50,741 bases of DNA from JBBFMJ01 sp037441225 (GTDB taxonomy: Bacteria; Acidobacteriota; Thermoanaerobaculia; UBA2201), in contig JBBISU010000020.1 in NCBI GenBank assembly GCA_037441225.1, positions 1 through 50,741 on the forward strand. The letters are read 5' to 3'. The translations under genes were made by a program, and so were the position numbers. Positions within the stretch are counted from its first letter, which is position 1. Each line of letters begins with the position of its first letter. Under the pieces are notes generated by a model that saw only the letters and a program-made list of their open reading frames with translations, ran no database searches and was not told the DNA's origin. Positions 17,401 through 25,980 of this stretch are shown here, in pieces.

Positions 17401-17450
17401 GGTACATAATTTATCCCCTTTCTTTAAATGGTGAAAGAGGTATGCCATGA
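14427..17450 (+). CDS. Large secreted protein with Ig/PKD-like, NHL propeller and fibronectin-like domains
   Basis: A 1007-residue protein with signal peptide (VLFLLLFSFEIFG). Two Ig/PKD-like domains (about 22-225) contain AYDPD motifs and several Cys (CPSSCTSGCG) that may form disulfides. NHL blades (about 230-490) show units such as NLYVIDTFKSQASVF and FGQRGGEDGEF. Repeated fibronectin-like domains (about 500-700) have SFDPD and SKDPDND calcium-type Asp loops. A further beta-rich C-terminal part follows. It has no heme motif. It is the first gene behind sigma-54 promoter 3 and overlaps the next cytochrome gene by 4 bases (ATGA). Most likely it is a surface or extracellular scaffold that binds the giant cytochrome or the cell envelope. 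The domain limits are approximate. Confidence 0.8.
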   Translation: MRYKVLFLLLFSFEIFGNQNPIINSFSASSYTLLPGATADLNLEAYDPDCPSSCTSGCGQYIRADLTNWSSNGGSFLNINNGTSSSPYNASAQWQAPLQEGTYNISIQISDSGTFLCGGRLSASSTIQITVTQNLNNPPVINSFSISENPILLNSSAILNVSAYDPDGDPISYEFSTNLGEIHPISEGVAEFIAPSTPGIANISCKVQDDKGAFTVKDLKVYITGVVPEKSIKMEGLTNYKISSDNYGFVYVPTNKNFIYVYNLNYGSLLKKILAPFVVAVSIDWNGNIFASFGNNLKLLSREGDTILTFNLQGNFEDITDVFSDNLNHKYLCLLSSQGKIAIFDENGNLERIFGGIGDGEGNFKKASGLAVYQNEIYAGDVGHGRVNVFDYNGNFIRSFGQRGGEDGEFVQISSLDFDLDGNLYVIDTFKSQASVFDFNGNLKEIFGKYGNETGSFIQPISISSNKNFGKILVLNSGKNSVEIFNLYSNSNPPANNIPSVPEPISPLNGTSFPKNSNVELILRKSFDPDFQELYYSFELYEEKNNKDELLASWFIKGESNEISVDATPFLSKAGNYKWRGRAFDSIDWSEWFEFQSFTINTGNPNNPPSMPSLLYPQEGSEVDTLEPTLTISNSKDPDNDPLYYIFEIYLHNGTEGLFMVYKSDPISQGNGLTSFKVPEGLLSLSQQVFWRAAAFDGYLYSEYTPYFTFFTPPLPIPSSEEVGNLPEGDSTRPYILNFEIGPNGEDTKVYFQIFGSFNENEIFLIVNNNYKHPLGPYNNESWSFTESFLIPKEELKNNENNRISFENQTNKNWGLRKVTLSPPDKITLNAIYYNTVIDLQISAKCKNSEKIEIYKAIGEPNYFNKVNEINCFEGILRDTGLQNGITYFYFAIKKDSEGFESERSNIVFGIPQATSTTPVTDLRIIKEGNNVKILWTPITNEPAIQYYEIYKDDFSNFFPDTQNFTNLYTTKSPYEGSFIDYDELLNPENIWYIIYPLSLNGERGMP

Positions 17451-18478
17451 GGTTTTTAATAATTATCCTTTTATTTCCATGTATAATTTTTTCTGTTGAT
17501 CCACCCCATTGGTCTTCTGCTTCCACTTATGAAGATTGTGATTCATCCTGTCATATTGTCCATTCTTCCCTTGGCTCTTCTTTAACTCAAGCAACTTCTA
17601 ATGTAAATTCCTGCCTTGCTTGCCACAATCCCACAGGACAGGCATCAAATCTTCCAATATCCTTAGAAGAAAGAGCAAATCCAAATTTTGGTGGAAGGCA
17701 TCATTCTTTTGATGTAAATGCAGTAAATCTAAGCTATGGGGCTGATTTGCCTCAAAATAATCAAATGCTTCCAAGGATTATGGAATCAAAAATTGTATGC
17801 TCTACCTGCCATAATCAACACACAGCTTCTTCTTCATTAGGTGGAACTGCAAGGATATCACAAGCAAGAAAAATTGCAGGAAGTGGGACTGGTACAATGA
17901 TATCTGGTGGAAATTATACAGGGACAAATGGAATATGGTATTTAATTGAAATTGATTCCCAAGGAAGTCAAGCAACAGCAACTTTTAAATGGTCAAAGGA
18001 CAATGGTTTGACATGGGTTCAACAAAATGTTAATTGTGGTAATGGAAATCCAGTGAATTTAGATAATGGAACACAAGTAACCTTTTCTGGTGGTGCAGGT
18101 GCTTTTCAATTAGGTGATAGGTGGGAATTTTATGCTTCTTATCCTTTTTTAAGAGTAAAATTAGATTCAGGAGATAACATAGCAGGTGATAGGTTTTGCA
18201 GAGATTGCCACAGGTCAATGGTTATGACCCATATGGATGTTGAAAATTATGATGGTACAAAGAAAAGCCATCCCATTGGAATTGTTTTAAATGCAAATGG
18301 AATGGGCTATGATAGGACTTCTCCCCTTGATGGAAATGGAAATCCTCAAGGTGGGCTTGGGGAAGATAATATAAAGTCCAATAACTTAAAATTAGATGGT
18401 AATGGGAATTTGCAGTGTTTAACTTGCCATAATGTCCATTATGCAGATTCAAATACAATAACAGAGGATCTGCCATGA
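17447..18478 (+). CDS. Exported multiheme cytochrome, 4 CXXCH plus one CX3CH
   Basis: A 343-residue protein with signal peptide (FLIIILLFPCIIFS). Heme motifs are CDSSCH (a CX3CH at about residue 31), CLACH, CSTCH, CRDCH and CLTCH near the C-terminus. Between the third and fourth motifs lies about 100 residues of beta-rich sequence (GGNYTGTNGIWYLIEIDSQG onward) like a small sandwich domain. Spare histidines (RHHSF, MVMTHM, SHPIG) can act as distal ligands. The gene overlaps both neighbours by ATGA, placing it in a strict operon with the large scaffold protein and the giant cytochrome. An electron-transfer link at the cell surface is likely. Confidence 0.85.
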   Translation: MRFLIIILLFPCIIFSVDPPHWSSASTYEDCDSSCHIVHSSLGSSLTQATSNVNSCLACHNPTGQASNLPISLEERANPNFGGRHHSFDVNAVNLSYGADLPQNNQMLPRIMESKIVCSTCHNQHTASSSLGGTARISQARKIAGSGTGTMISGGNYTGTNGIWYLIEIDSQGSQATATFKWSKDNGLTWVQQNVNCGNGNPVNLDNGTQVTFSGGAGAFQLGDRWEFYASYPFLRVKLDSGDNIAGDRFCRDCHRSMVMTHMDVENYDGTKKSHPIGIVLNANGMGYDRTSPLDGNGNPQGGLGEDNIKSNNLKLDGNGNLQCLTCHNVHYADSNTITEDLP

Positions 18479-21400
18479 AAAAGTTTTTATTTTTTCTATT
18501 AATTTTCCCTTTACATTCTTTTTCTGATACATTAAATTATACCTTTAATTTTGCTTCTTCTTCTGAAGGTTTTACTGCAACTACTGGCGGACAATCAACA
18601 GCTTCCTTTGATTCAGGAAATGGAAATCCAGCCGGCTCTATTTATACCCAGATTACAGGGAGAAGAAGGACAAATTCAAATTATTGGGAATGGACAGGGA
18701 CTTTTGAAGATTTGGGTGTCCCTTCTTCATCAATTATTACAGCCATCCAGCTTACAGGGGCATATAACAGATGCACAGTTTACTCAACAGGGCAACAATC
18801 CACAGCAGGTCCTTATGAGCTTAGAGATTCAACTGGGGCAACAGTCCTTGCAACTCTATGGGCAGGAAGGGATTTTTCAGCTGTAGATCCCTCTTGGGTT
18901 TTTGTATCTGGTTCAAACCAAATCCTTTCTGATATTCCATCAAATACTACAATTAAAATAAGATTGAACAATACTTTAAGGACTGGAAATTCAAATTCCG
19001 CACGGGTTACCCTTTATGATGACCAAATTTCTTTGACAATTACTTATCAATCAGCAGCAAATAATTATGTAACAATTGGTACAATTTCTGCAAATGTGAA
19101 TAGCTGTACTCAAATAACTGCCCAAGCAACCTTCACAGATGATGCAAATGGTAATAGCACTACAACCTTTGAATATAATACTTCAAACAACTGGCCTGGA
19201 ACAGTTGCTTGTTTAAATTTAACAGGTTCTTCTCCAAGAGAATGTATAATACAAAATTTACAAAATGACACAGATTACTGGATAAGGGTAACTTTTAATG
19301 ATATTGATGGGGTTGTTGGAACAAACCCACAGGTTATAGGACCTTACAGAACATACAATTGCCAAACAGTTGTATCCAGTGCAACAGCAAATGTTAATTC
19401 TTGCAGTCAAATTACAATTTCTGCTCCTTTTTCAGGTGATTGGAACCAAAATAGTTCAACAAACTTTGAAATCCAGCAAAATTGTACTGGAAGTTTTTCT
19501 TCCCTTTGCTCAAATGTTTCAGGTTCAAGTCCAAGGGTTTGTGTTGCAAACTCTTTGATAGAAAATACAAATTATTGCTTTAGAATAACTTTTCAAGATA
19601 CTGATGGAGTTGTTGGTACAAACCCACAAACAATTGGTCCTTATACAACCCCTCCTTGTACACAAACAGGTACAACAATAATTCAAAATAATGTATATAT
19701 AGAAAATTGCAGACAACTTAAAGCCCTTGGATTTTTTTCAGGAGATGGTGATTTAGATGGCTCACTGCTGGTTGAATATAATAACATAAATAACTGGCCA
19801 GGAAACATTGCTTGTAATCAAATAACAGGGATTTCACCAAGGCAATGCTTGATCTCAAACCTTACAGCTGATACTGACTGGTGGGTAAGGTTTACTTATA
19901 CAGACCCTGATGGAGTTTTAGGGACAAATCCAGAAGTTTTGGGTCCTTTCCACACACCCCTTTGTGGGGCAGATCAAGCAAGCCCAACAATTACAGTTCT
20001 TTCTCCAAAAAAGGGAGCTATAATTGGTGGGACAGAAAGGTTAAAAATACAGGCTTATGATGCAGGTGGAATTTCTTCTGTTTCTGTTTCAATAAATGGA
20101 GGATCTTATCAAAGTGCTACCTTAAATGGAAATTATAATTGTGGTACAAATTGTGGAATTTATGAATATGATTTTGATACAACCCTTTTATCAAATGGAG
20201 AAACAACAATAACAATTAAAGCACAAGATACCTCTTCAAATTTAAGTTTTACAAGCATCAGTGTTAATATAAAAAATTCAGGTGGAAAACCCCAAGGCTC
20301 TGGTCTTCTTTTAAGAAGAAGCCATGGGAGCCAAATTTGTATTGATTGCCATAACCTTCCTTCCCATTCCAGCCAACACACTGGCACAAAATATGGTTCT
20401 TGGTCTATTGACTGCTTAACCTGTCATACACCTCATTATACAACAAATATTTACCTTATAAATGAATATATAAGGACACCAAATAGTGGTTTGAAAAATG
20501 TAATTTTCAGAGTAGATGATAAAACAGGTGGAACAAATCCACAATTAAGCTATATTGGTGCTTATGATATAAATGGCATACCTTATGATGATGGTATATG
20601 TGAGGTCTGCCATACAAAAACAAACCATTATAGAAACGATGCATCAGGTGGTGACCATACTCACAATCAAAATTCAAGGTGTGTAAATTGCCATCAACAC
20701 TCAAAGGGGTTTGCAGCAGCAGGTTGTAATGGATGCCATAAAGCACCACCCAGTGTTGGGAAGCATTTAAAGCATGATGAAGTTGGACAAGTTCCTTCAT
20801 CTTATACTGAAACTTCTTCCCATGCAACTCAAACCCAATATGGTTTTTCTTGTGCAAAGTGCCATTCTGGGGCCCATACAAATGATACCCATTCTGGAAC
20901 TATAACAGATCCTTATCAAGTGGAAGTAATTTTTGATTCAACCCAAGACCCAAAAAATCCTTTAGGTACTTATAGCCAAAAATACCCAGATGCTTTAGAT
21001 CAAGGAACTGATACAACAAAATACTGGTCTTGGACCCAATCAATTGCAGGAACTGATGGAAATTGTTCAAACCTTTACTGCCATTCAAATGCAAACCCTG
21101 TGGGTGGAAATGTCTCTTATACAACTGTTAAATGGAATGAAACAAATGCAACAAATTGCCAGTCCTGCCACAATACTATTGCAAGGGATGATAGTGGAAA
21201 TTTGACTGATTTGTCATTAAAACATGGAAAGCATATCTCTTATAATGGCGAAGCTTCAACATATAATTATACCTGTGATGAATGCCATAGCTTAACAATT
21301 GTTGACAATTCAAAAGCTCCTTGGCTTTTAGATTCAAATGATTTAAAGGATAAAAGATACCATGTCAATGGCTTAAAAGATGTCTCCTTTTCTCCAACTG

Positions 21401-24372
21401 CTTTTTCATCAAACATAATTGATCAATCAAGTGGTTCTTATTCAAGTGGTATATGTTCAAATACATACTGCCATTCTAAAGGGACTTCAACTTCTTCTCC
21501 TTTTTCTCCTCCAAATGTAAATCTGGTCTGGAATACAGGAACTTCAAGTTGTGATTCCTGCCATGGAGGAAATGCAACTTCTACAAATATTATAAATACA
21601 AATGCTCACAGTGCCCATATAAACCAAGCAAGTTATTTAGGTTCAAATTTTATGTGTTATATGTGCCATCAAAACACTGTATCTTCTGTTTCTGATAATA
21701 CAATTAATAATTATAGCTTTCATGTAAATGGTTTAAAGGATGTTGTAATTTATAATGGTGGAAACTATAACAGTTATCAATGCACAAACACTTATTGCCA
21801 TTCAAATGGGACAGAGGTAAATGATTATGTAAATCCACCACTATGGAATTCTGGTACAACCCTTCCAAATGATTGCAAACAATGTCATGGAACAGAAGGA
21901 GGATCCATTGCAGGTGAACCAAGGTATGCAAACAATACTGGGTCTTATGATACAAGAAATAGCCACCAAATTTCAGACCATATTTCCTCTTCTTTAAGTT
22001 GCTATAAATGTCATTCAAGCACAGTAAATTCTTCTGGAAATTTAATTTCAGGTGGGTTGCATTTAAATGGCACAAGGGATGTTTCAAATTCAACTTTTAT
22101 TACATCTTATAATGAAACAAATGAAACCTGCCAAAACATTTGCCATTCAAATAACTCAGTTGTATGGGGGGATACAGTTTCTTGCAGGGATTGTCATTTA
22201 AAAACAGGTGCAGGCAATCAAGATGTAAATGATTATACATGGGATAATTTAATGGAAGATGGAACTGGAATAGTTGCAATTATTGATGGAGAGGACTGGG
22301 CAAATTATGGCCATGGAAATTCCACTGGTTTCCCCTTGGAATCTGCAAACTCTGCTCCAAATTTTGATTCTGGGGGAAGGGATGGATGTTTATATTGCCA
22401 TACAAAATCAGTTTCCCATAACAATTCAAATAATCCTTTCAGGTTAGCAAACATTGGAGCAGGAAACACAGCTGCATCAAAAAATGGTGTTTGTACAATT
22501 TGCCATGGTGGAAGTGGCTACAATCCTGGAACTGGCCTTGTTGATTCTTCAAAAGATATAGATTATTACCATTATGGTTTAGACCATGGAACAACAGGAG
22601 GAAAGGGTTTAGGTGGACAGCTTTGCTGGGATTGTCATGATCCCCATGGGGATTATAACTATTCTGCAAATCAAAGACTTGGTTTTATGTTCCAATATGA
22701 ACCAGTTGAAAATCATAATGATGCAGGAGGAAATACAACTGAATGGGGCATTCCAACCCAAATTGCTTCAACACCTGATTTTAGAAGGTTAAGGGATGGA
22801 ATAGATGCTTGGGGATGGGGGGATTATGTAATTAACAACAGTGGTGGGGTCTGTCAGGTCTGCCATGATGCAACAAACCACTTTTTAAAAACAACAAATT
22901 GGGCATCTGATTCAACCCATTTTCCAGGAAACAGATGCACTGAATCTTGTCATAAACACAAAACTGTAACCTTTGCTCAAAATGAAGCTTTCAAACCAGC
23001 AGGTGGAACCTGCAAAGGTTGCCATTCCACAAGGACTGGCAGCATACCAAGAGCACAAATTGTAGGAGGTACAGCTGGTTCTGAAGGTGATGATTTTATA
23101 AGGCCCTCAAGACATGTATCAGATGGGACAACCTCAGAAATTGTAACAGATTTCGATTGTATCGTTTGCCATATGGAAGGGGATCCTTCTTCTACAACAG
23201 GAAATATCCTGACAAATCCAACTTACCATGGTGCTGATGGTGGCTCCACAACAGTTGATTTAAGGAATGTGGACAGCAGAAACTCTGTTGCTTCTGCCTG
23301 GCCTGGAAAGAGATTATCAACTTGGTCTGCTACAACAACTGACAGGGATAATATGGACAATTTCTGTTTAAACTGCCATGATTCTGATAATTCTTCTTCT
23401 ACTTCAAACTGTGGTGGTTCTTGGGATATTGCAGTAAATTCAACAAATTCTGGGCTTTTAACAGGAGGTCCTGTTTCAAGAAGGTTTACACCTTTTAATA
23501 CCCAAGATACACAACAAAATGCCCATGAAATAGATACAGACATAAGGAATGCAAGGGCAAATTCTGGGGTGGTAGATGTAAGGGGACAATTTAATTATCA
23601 AAATTTAACAGGTAAAAACTGGGCAAGCCATCATAATTTAAGACAGTTTACAAAAAGGTATTCTACAAGAAATACAACTTACTGGCCTAATGCTGCCTGG
23701 ACAACTTACACAACAAAGGAAGGGCAAAATATTCAAACAGCAGGTGAGATAGCAGGTCTTCATTGTTCAGATTGCCATTTAAATGAAGCAAATGCCCATG
23801 GTACAAGAAATACACCTTACATCCTTTCAGATATGAATGGAAATGACACAACCTATCAAAATCCTGGTTATACCAATGGAACAGATATTTGTTTTAAATG
23901 CCATAACAGAGCTGTTTATGGAGGAGGAAATTCAGATACTGGAAATTCCAGGACAAGGGCACATAATCAAAGTGGGGCAAGGTGTAATAATTGGTGGAGT
24001 TCTCAAAATAAAGGGGTTGCAACAATGGGTTCCACTTCTCAAATTACAAATAATTCAGGTACAACAAATCTTCCCTGCCTTGGCTGCCATGGTGGAATGA
24101 GTTTTGGAATGATCCATGGGACAAATTCAACTTACAATCCAGGTAAATCCACAACATGGACATCAAAAAGATACAGGTTTATGGGTTCTGGTGGTTCTAT
24201 GAGATGGTATTCTCCAAATAATTCAACAACAGGAAATGATACTTCTTGGGAAGGAACTTCAAATATTGGCTGTTATACTATAAATGCAGTTGATGCCTAT
24301 GGTGGTTGCACTCAACATGGTGGTGGTTTCCAGAATGTAGCAGCAAACAGGGCAAGACCCCTTGAATATTGA
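18475..24372 (+). CDS. Giant extracellular multiheme cytochrome, about 28 heme motifs
   Basis: A 1965-residue protein. After the signal peptide and a beta domain (about 20-200), three tandem fibronectin-like repeats (about 200-490) each carry a Cys pair and end in GVVGTNPQ or GVLGTNPE. An Ig-like domain follows (about 500-605). From about 620 on, 23 CXXCH motifs appear, plus three CX4CH (CSNLYCH, CSNTYCH, CTNTYCH), each followed within about 20-40 residues by a CXXCH, and two CX3CH (CQNICH, CTESCH). The CX4CH...CXXCH pairing is the repeat known from large Geobacter cytochromes. The coding sequence is richer in GC than its neighbours. It probably works outside the cell as an adhesive electron-delivery protein. 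No sorting motif or anchor is seen at the C-terminus (NRARPLEY). Confidence 0.92.
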   Translation: MKKFLFFLLIFPLHSFSDTLNYTFNFASSSEGFTATTGGQSTASFDSGNGNPAGSIYTQITGRRRTNSNYWEWTGTFEDLGVPSSSIITAIQLTGAYNRCTVYSTGQQSTAGPYELRDSTGATVLATLWAGRDFSAVDPSWVFVSGSNQILSDIPSNTTIKIRLNNTLRTGNSNSARVTLYDDQISLTITYQSAANNYVTIGTISANVNSCTQITAQATFTDDANGNSTTTFEYNTSNNWPGTVACLNLTGSSPRECIIQNLQNDTDYWIRVTFNDIDGVVGTNPQVIGPYRTYNCQTVVSSATANVNSCSQITISAPFSGDWNQNSSTNFEIQQNCTGSFSSLCSNVSGSSPRVCVANSLIENTNYCFRITFQDTDGVVGTNPQTIGPYTTPPCTQTGTTIIQNNVYIENCRQLKALGFFSGDGDLDGSLLVEYNNINNWPGNIACNQITGISPRQCLISNLTADTDWWVRFTYTDPDGVLGTNPEVLGPFHTPLCGADQASPTITVLSPKKGAIIGGTERLKIQAYDAGGISSVSVSINGGSYQSATLNGNYNCGTNCGIYEYDFDTTLLSNGETTITIKAQDTSSNLSFTSISVNIKNSGGKPQGSGLLLRRSHGSQICIDCHNLPSHSSQHTGTKYGSWSIDCLTCHTPHYTTNIYLINEYIRTPNSGLKNVIFRVDDKTGGTNPQLSYIGAYDINGIPYDDGICEVCHTKTNHYRNDASGGDHTHNQNSRCVNCHQHSKGFAAAGCNGCHKAPPSVGKHLKHDEVGQVPSSYTETSSHATQTQYGFSCAKCHSGAHTNDTHSGTITDPYQVEVIFDSTQDPKNPLGTYSQKYPDALDQGTDTTKYWSWTQSIAGTDGNCSNLYCHSNANPVGGNVSYTTVKWNETNATNCQSCHNTIARDDSGNLTDLSLKHGKHISYNGEASTYNYTCDECHSLTIVDNSKAPWLLDSNDLKDKRYHVNGLKDVSFSPTAFSSNIIDQSSGSYSSGICSNTYCHSKGTSTSSPFSPPNVNLVWNTGTSSCDSCHGGNATSTNIINTNAHSAHINQASYLGSNFMCYMCHQNTVSSVSDNTINNYSFHVNGLKDVVIYNGGNYNSYQCTNTYCHSNGTEVNDYVNPPLWNSGTTLPNDCKQCHGTEGGSIAGEPRYANNTGSYDTRNSHQISDHISSSLSCYKCHSSTVNSSGNLISGGLHLNGTRDVSNSTFITSYNETNETCQNICHSNNSVVWGDTVSCRDCHLKTGAGNQDVNDYTWDNLMEDGTGIVAIIDGEDWANYGHGNSTGFPLESANSAPNFDSGGRDGCLYCHTKSVSHNNSNNPFRLANIGAGNTAASKNGVCTICHGGSGYNPGTGLVDSSKDIDYYHYGLDHGTTGGKGLGGQLCWDCHDPHGDYNYSANQRLGFMFQYEPVENHNDAGGNTTEWGIPTQIASTPDFRRLRDGIDAWGWGDYVINNSGGVCQVCHDATNHFLKTTNWASDSTHFPGNRCTESCHKHKTVTFAQNEAFKPAGGTCKGCHSTRTGSIPRAQIVGGTAGSEGDDFIRPSRHVSDGTTSEIVTDFDCIVCHMEGDPSSTTGNILTNPTYHGADGGSTTVDLRNVDSRNSVASAWPGKRLSTWSATTTDRDNMDNFCLNCHDSDNSSSTSNCGGSWDIAVNSTNSGLLTGGPVSRRFTPFNTQDTQQNAHEIDTDIRNARANSGVVDVRGQFNYQNLTGKNWASHHNLRQFTKRYSTRNTTYWPNAAWTTYTTKEGQNIQTAGEIAGLHCSDCHLNEANAHGTRNTPYILSDMNGNDTTYQNPGYTNGTDICFKCHNRAVYGGGNSDTGNSRTRAHNQSGARCNNWWSSQNKGVATMGSTSQITNNSGTTNLPCLGCHGGMSFGMIHGTNSTYNPGKSTTWTSKRYRFMGSGGSMRWYSPNNSTTGNDTSWEGTSNIGCYTINAVDAYGGCTQHGGGFQNVAANRARPLEY

Positions 24373-25505
24373 TGTTATTCTTAATTCTCTTTTCTTTAAT
24401 AGAAGTTGAAGGTTATTTATCTTTAAATGCAATCCAGGGCTTTATAATTGAAAAGGACTCAAAATTTTACCCATTCATAACAAAGCCCTATACTTTATAT
24501 TTAAATTTTAAAAGCCCCAATGAATTAGAAATTGGGGATAAATTAAAAGTATATTTTAAAGAAGAAAAAGGTGTCCCCATTGCTTTTAAAATTGAAAAAT
24601 TAAAAAAGATTTACATAAATCCAAAATTTGAAATAAAAGAAAGTTTTTTTAAAGAAAATTTAGAAAATTATGAATTGGTTGATTTAAGGGAAGAAGAAGA
24701 ATTTCTCAAAATCAACATTCCTTCTTCAAAAAGAGAGTTTATAAAGAACAATAAAGAAATTATTTTTTATTGCAATGATTATTATGATGAAAAATGTATA
24801 GAAAAATTTCAAAATATTTTAATTAAAGAAAAAGGAAATTTTTTATTTTTTCAAGGTGGGATAAAAGAATGGAATAAAAGGGGAAATTACTTTTATACAG
24901 AGCCAGAAATTTTTTTAAAAAAAGAAAAGATTAATTTTTATCTGGTAGATTTGAGAAATAAGGAAGAAAGGGAAAAGGGGGTTGTGCCTTTTTCTTTTTA
25001 TGCAAATCTGGAAGAAATGGACTGGAGGGATTTTTCATCAGAAGAAGGAATGGTTCCTCTTTTGTTTATAGGAAGAGATGAAAATGATGAAAGACCTGTA
25101 AAAGCAGCAAAAAAGGTTTTAAAGTGGCGATATGATAATAATAAAAATGGATATGTTTCTATTTTAAAGGGCGGGATTGAAGGACTTAAAAAAATTGGCT
25201 TTAATTTAGAAAAAAAAGAAATTTTGTCCTTTAAAGTTTCAAATTTAAAAAAGGAAGGGGAAATTAAATTAGAAGAATTAAAAAAAGAAAATTATTTTGT
25301 TGATTTAAGAGATGAAGGGGATGCAAATTTCAAATCTGCAAAAAATTTAAAACTTTCTGAGTTGGATGAAAAAATTGAAATGCTTCCAAAAGATAAAGAA
25401 ATAATCTTATTTTGTTATGAAGGAAAAAGGGCAGAAGTAGCTTTTCATATTTTAAAAAAATTGGGTTTTGATGTAAAATTTATAAATGAACCACCATTTT
25501 TTTAA
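24372..25505 (+). CDS. Exported triple-rhodanese-domain protein
   Basis: About 377 residues: a signal peptide, an N-terminal beta domain (about 15-90), then three rhodanese-like domains. The first has a Cys in the active loop (IIFYCNDYYDEKC), the middle one lacks it (LLFIGRDEND), and the third has it (IILFCYEGKRAE). Each is announced by a VDLR motif. ATG 24372 overlaps the giant cytochrome stop (TGATG); the TTG one codon upstream is less likely. Rhodanese-like lipoproteins occur in Geobacter Ext conduit clusters, so a role in the surface electron pathway or in handling persulfide or disulfide groups during assembly is plausible. No lipobox is seen here. Confidence 0.82.
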   Translation: MLFLILFSLIEVEGYLSLNAIQGFIIEKDSKFYPFITKPYTLYLNFKSPNELEIGDKLKVYFKEEKGVPIAFKIEKLKKIYINPKFEIKESFFKENLENYELVDLREEEEFLKINIPSSKREFIKNNKEIIFYCNDYYDEKCIEKFQNILIKEKGNFLFFQGGIKEWNKRGNYFYTEPEIFLKKEKINFYLVDLRNKEEREKGVVPFSFYANLEEMDWRDFSSEEGMVPLLFIGRDENDERPVKAAKKVLKWRYDNNKNGYVSILKGGIEGLKKIGFNLEKKEILSFKVSNLKKEGEIKLEELKKENYFVDLRDEGDANFKSAKNLKLSELDEKIEMLPKDKEIILFCYEGKRAEVAFHILKKLGFDVKFINEPPFF

Positions 25506-25980
25506 AATCTTTTTCATAATTTTAATATTTTTTATAATTTCTCTTTTCTTATTTGATAAGGACTGGCTTTTGCAGTTAAATTTTTTGAAAGAGAAAGAAA
25601 AAAAAGAAATAGAAAAAACAATTGAAATTTATAATAAAATTTTAATGGACTTTTATGCTACAAGTGGGAATCCATCTTTAATAGATGAAGTTCCAGCAGC
25701 AAAAATTTTAAAACATGAAATCTTTAAAGAAATTGGATTTTTATCTATGAATGAAAGGGTTCTTGTATGGGATCTGGCAAGTATTAAAATTGAAAAAATA
25801 AGTTTTTATGGATTTAAAAAAGCAAAGGCAAGGGTTTTAGAAGAATGGAACTATCAATTTCAGGATTTATATACAAGAAAGCCCAGTTCAGAAGTAAGGG
25901 GAAAAACAGTTAAAATAGAATATGATTTAAGAAAAGTAAAAAATAAATGGATAATTTTTGAATGGTTTCCATTAAGTTAG
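25486..25980 (+). CDS. Small membrane-anchored protein, paralogue of 26768-27277
   Basis: A 164-residue protein with one N-terminal membrane helix (FFKIFFIILIFFIISLFLF), a charged helical stretch, and a C-terminal domain with VLEEWNYQFQDLYTRK and VKIEYDLRKVKNKWIIFEW. This looks like a small NTF2-like fold with a conserved EEW...F core. I do not know a named family. It shares the same plan with the protein at 26768 (TLEEWEIFYKDKTG, YYLRKGISGWLIEK), and the two bracket a ResB-like gene. It overlaps the rhodanese gene by 20 bases. The position suggests a helper of cytochrome c assembly on the outer face of the inner membrane. Confidence 0.7.
   Translation: MNHHFFKIFFIILIFFIISLFLFDKDWLLQLNFLKEKEKKEIEKTIEIYNKILMDFYATSGNPSLIDEVPAAKILKHEIFKEIGFLSMNERVLVWDLASIKIEKISFYGFKKAKARVLEEWNYQFQDLYTRKPSSEVRGKTVKIEYDLRKVKNKWIIFEWFPLS

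Noticed and set aside
20507..20881. Minus-strand open frames (also 21704-22093, 22439-22669, 23223-23543) opposite the giant cytochrome
   Set aside because: They are antisense shadows with composition mirrored from the cytochrome codons, and have no ribosome site or recognisable protein.
6942..24372. Many regular short repeats (TGCCATAA and similar) suggesting a CRISPR array or tandem repeats
   Set aside because: They are the codons of CXXCH heme motifs inside long open frames; spacing varies and there are no unique spacers.
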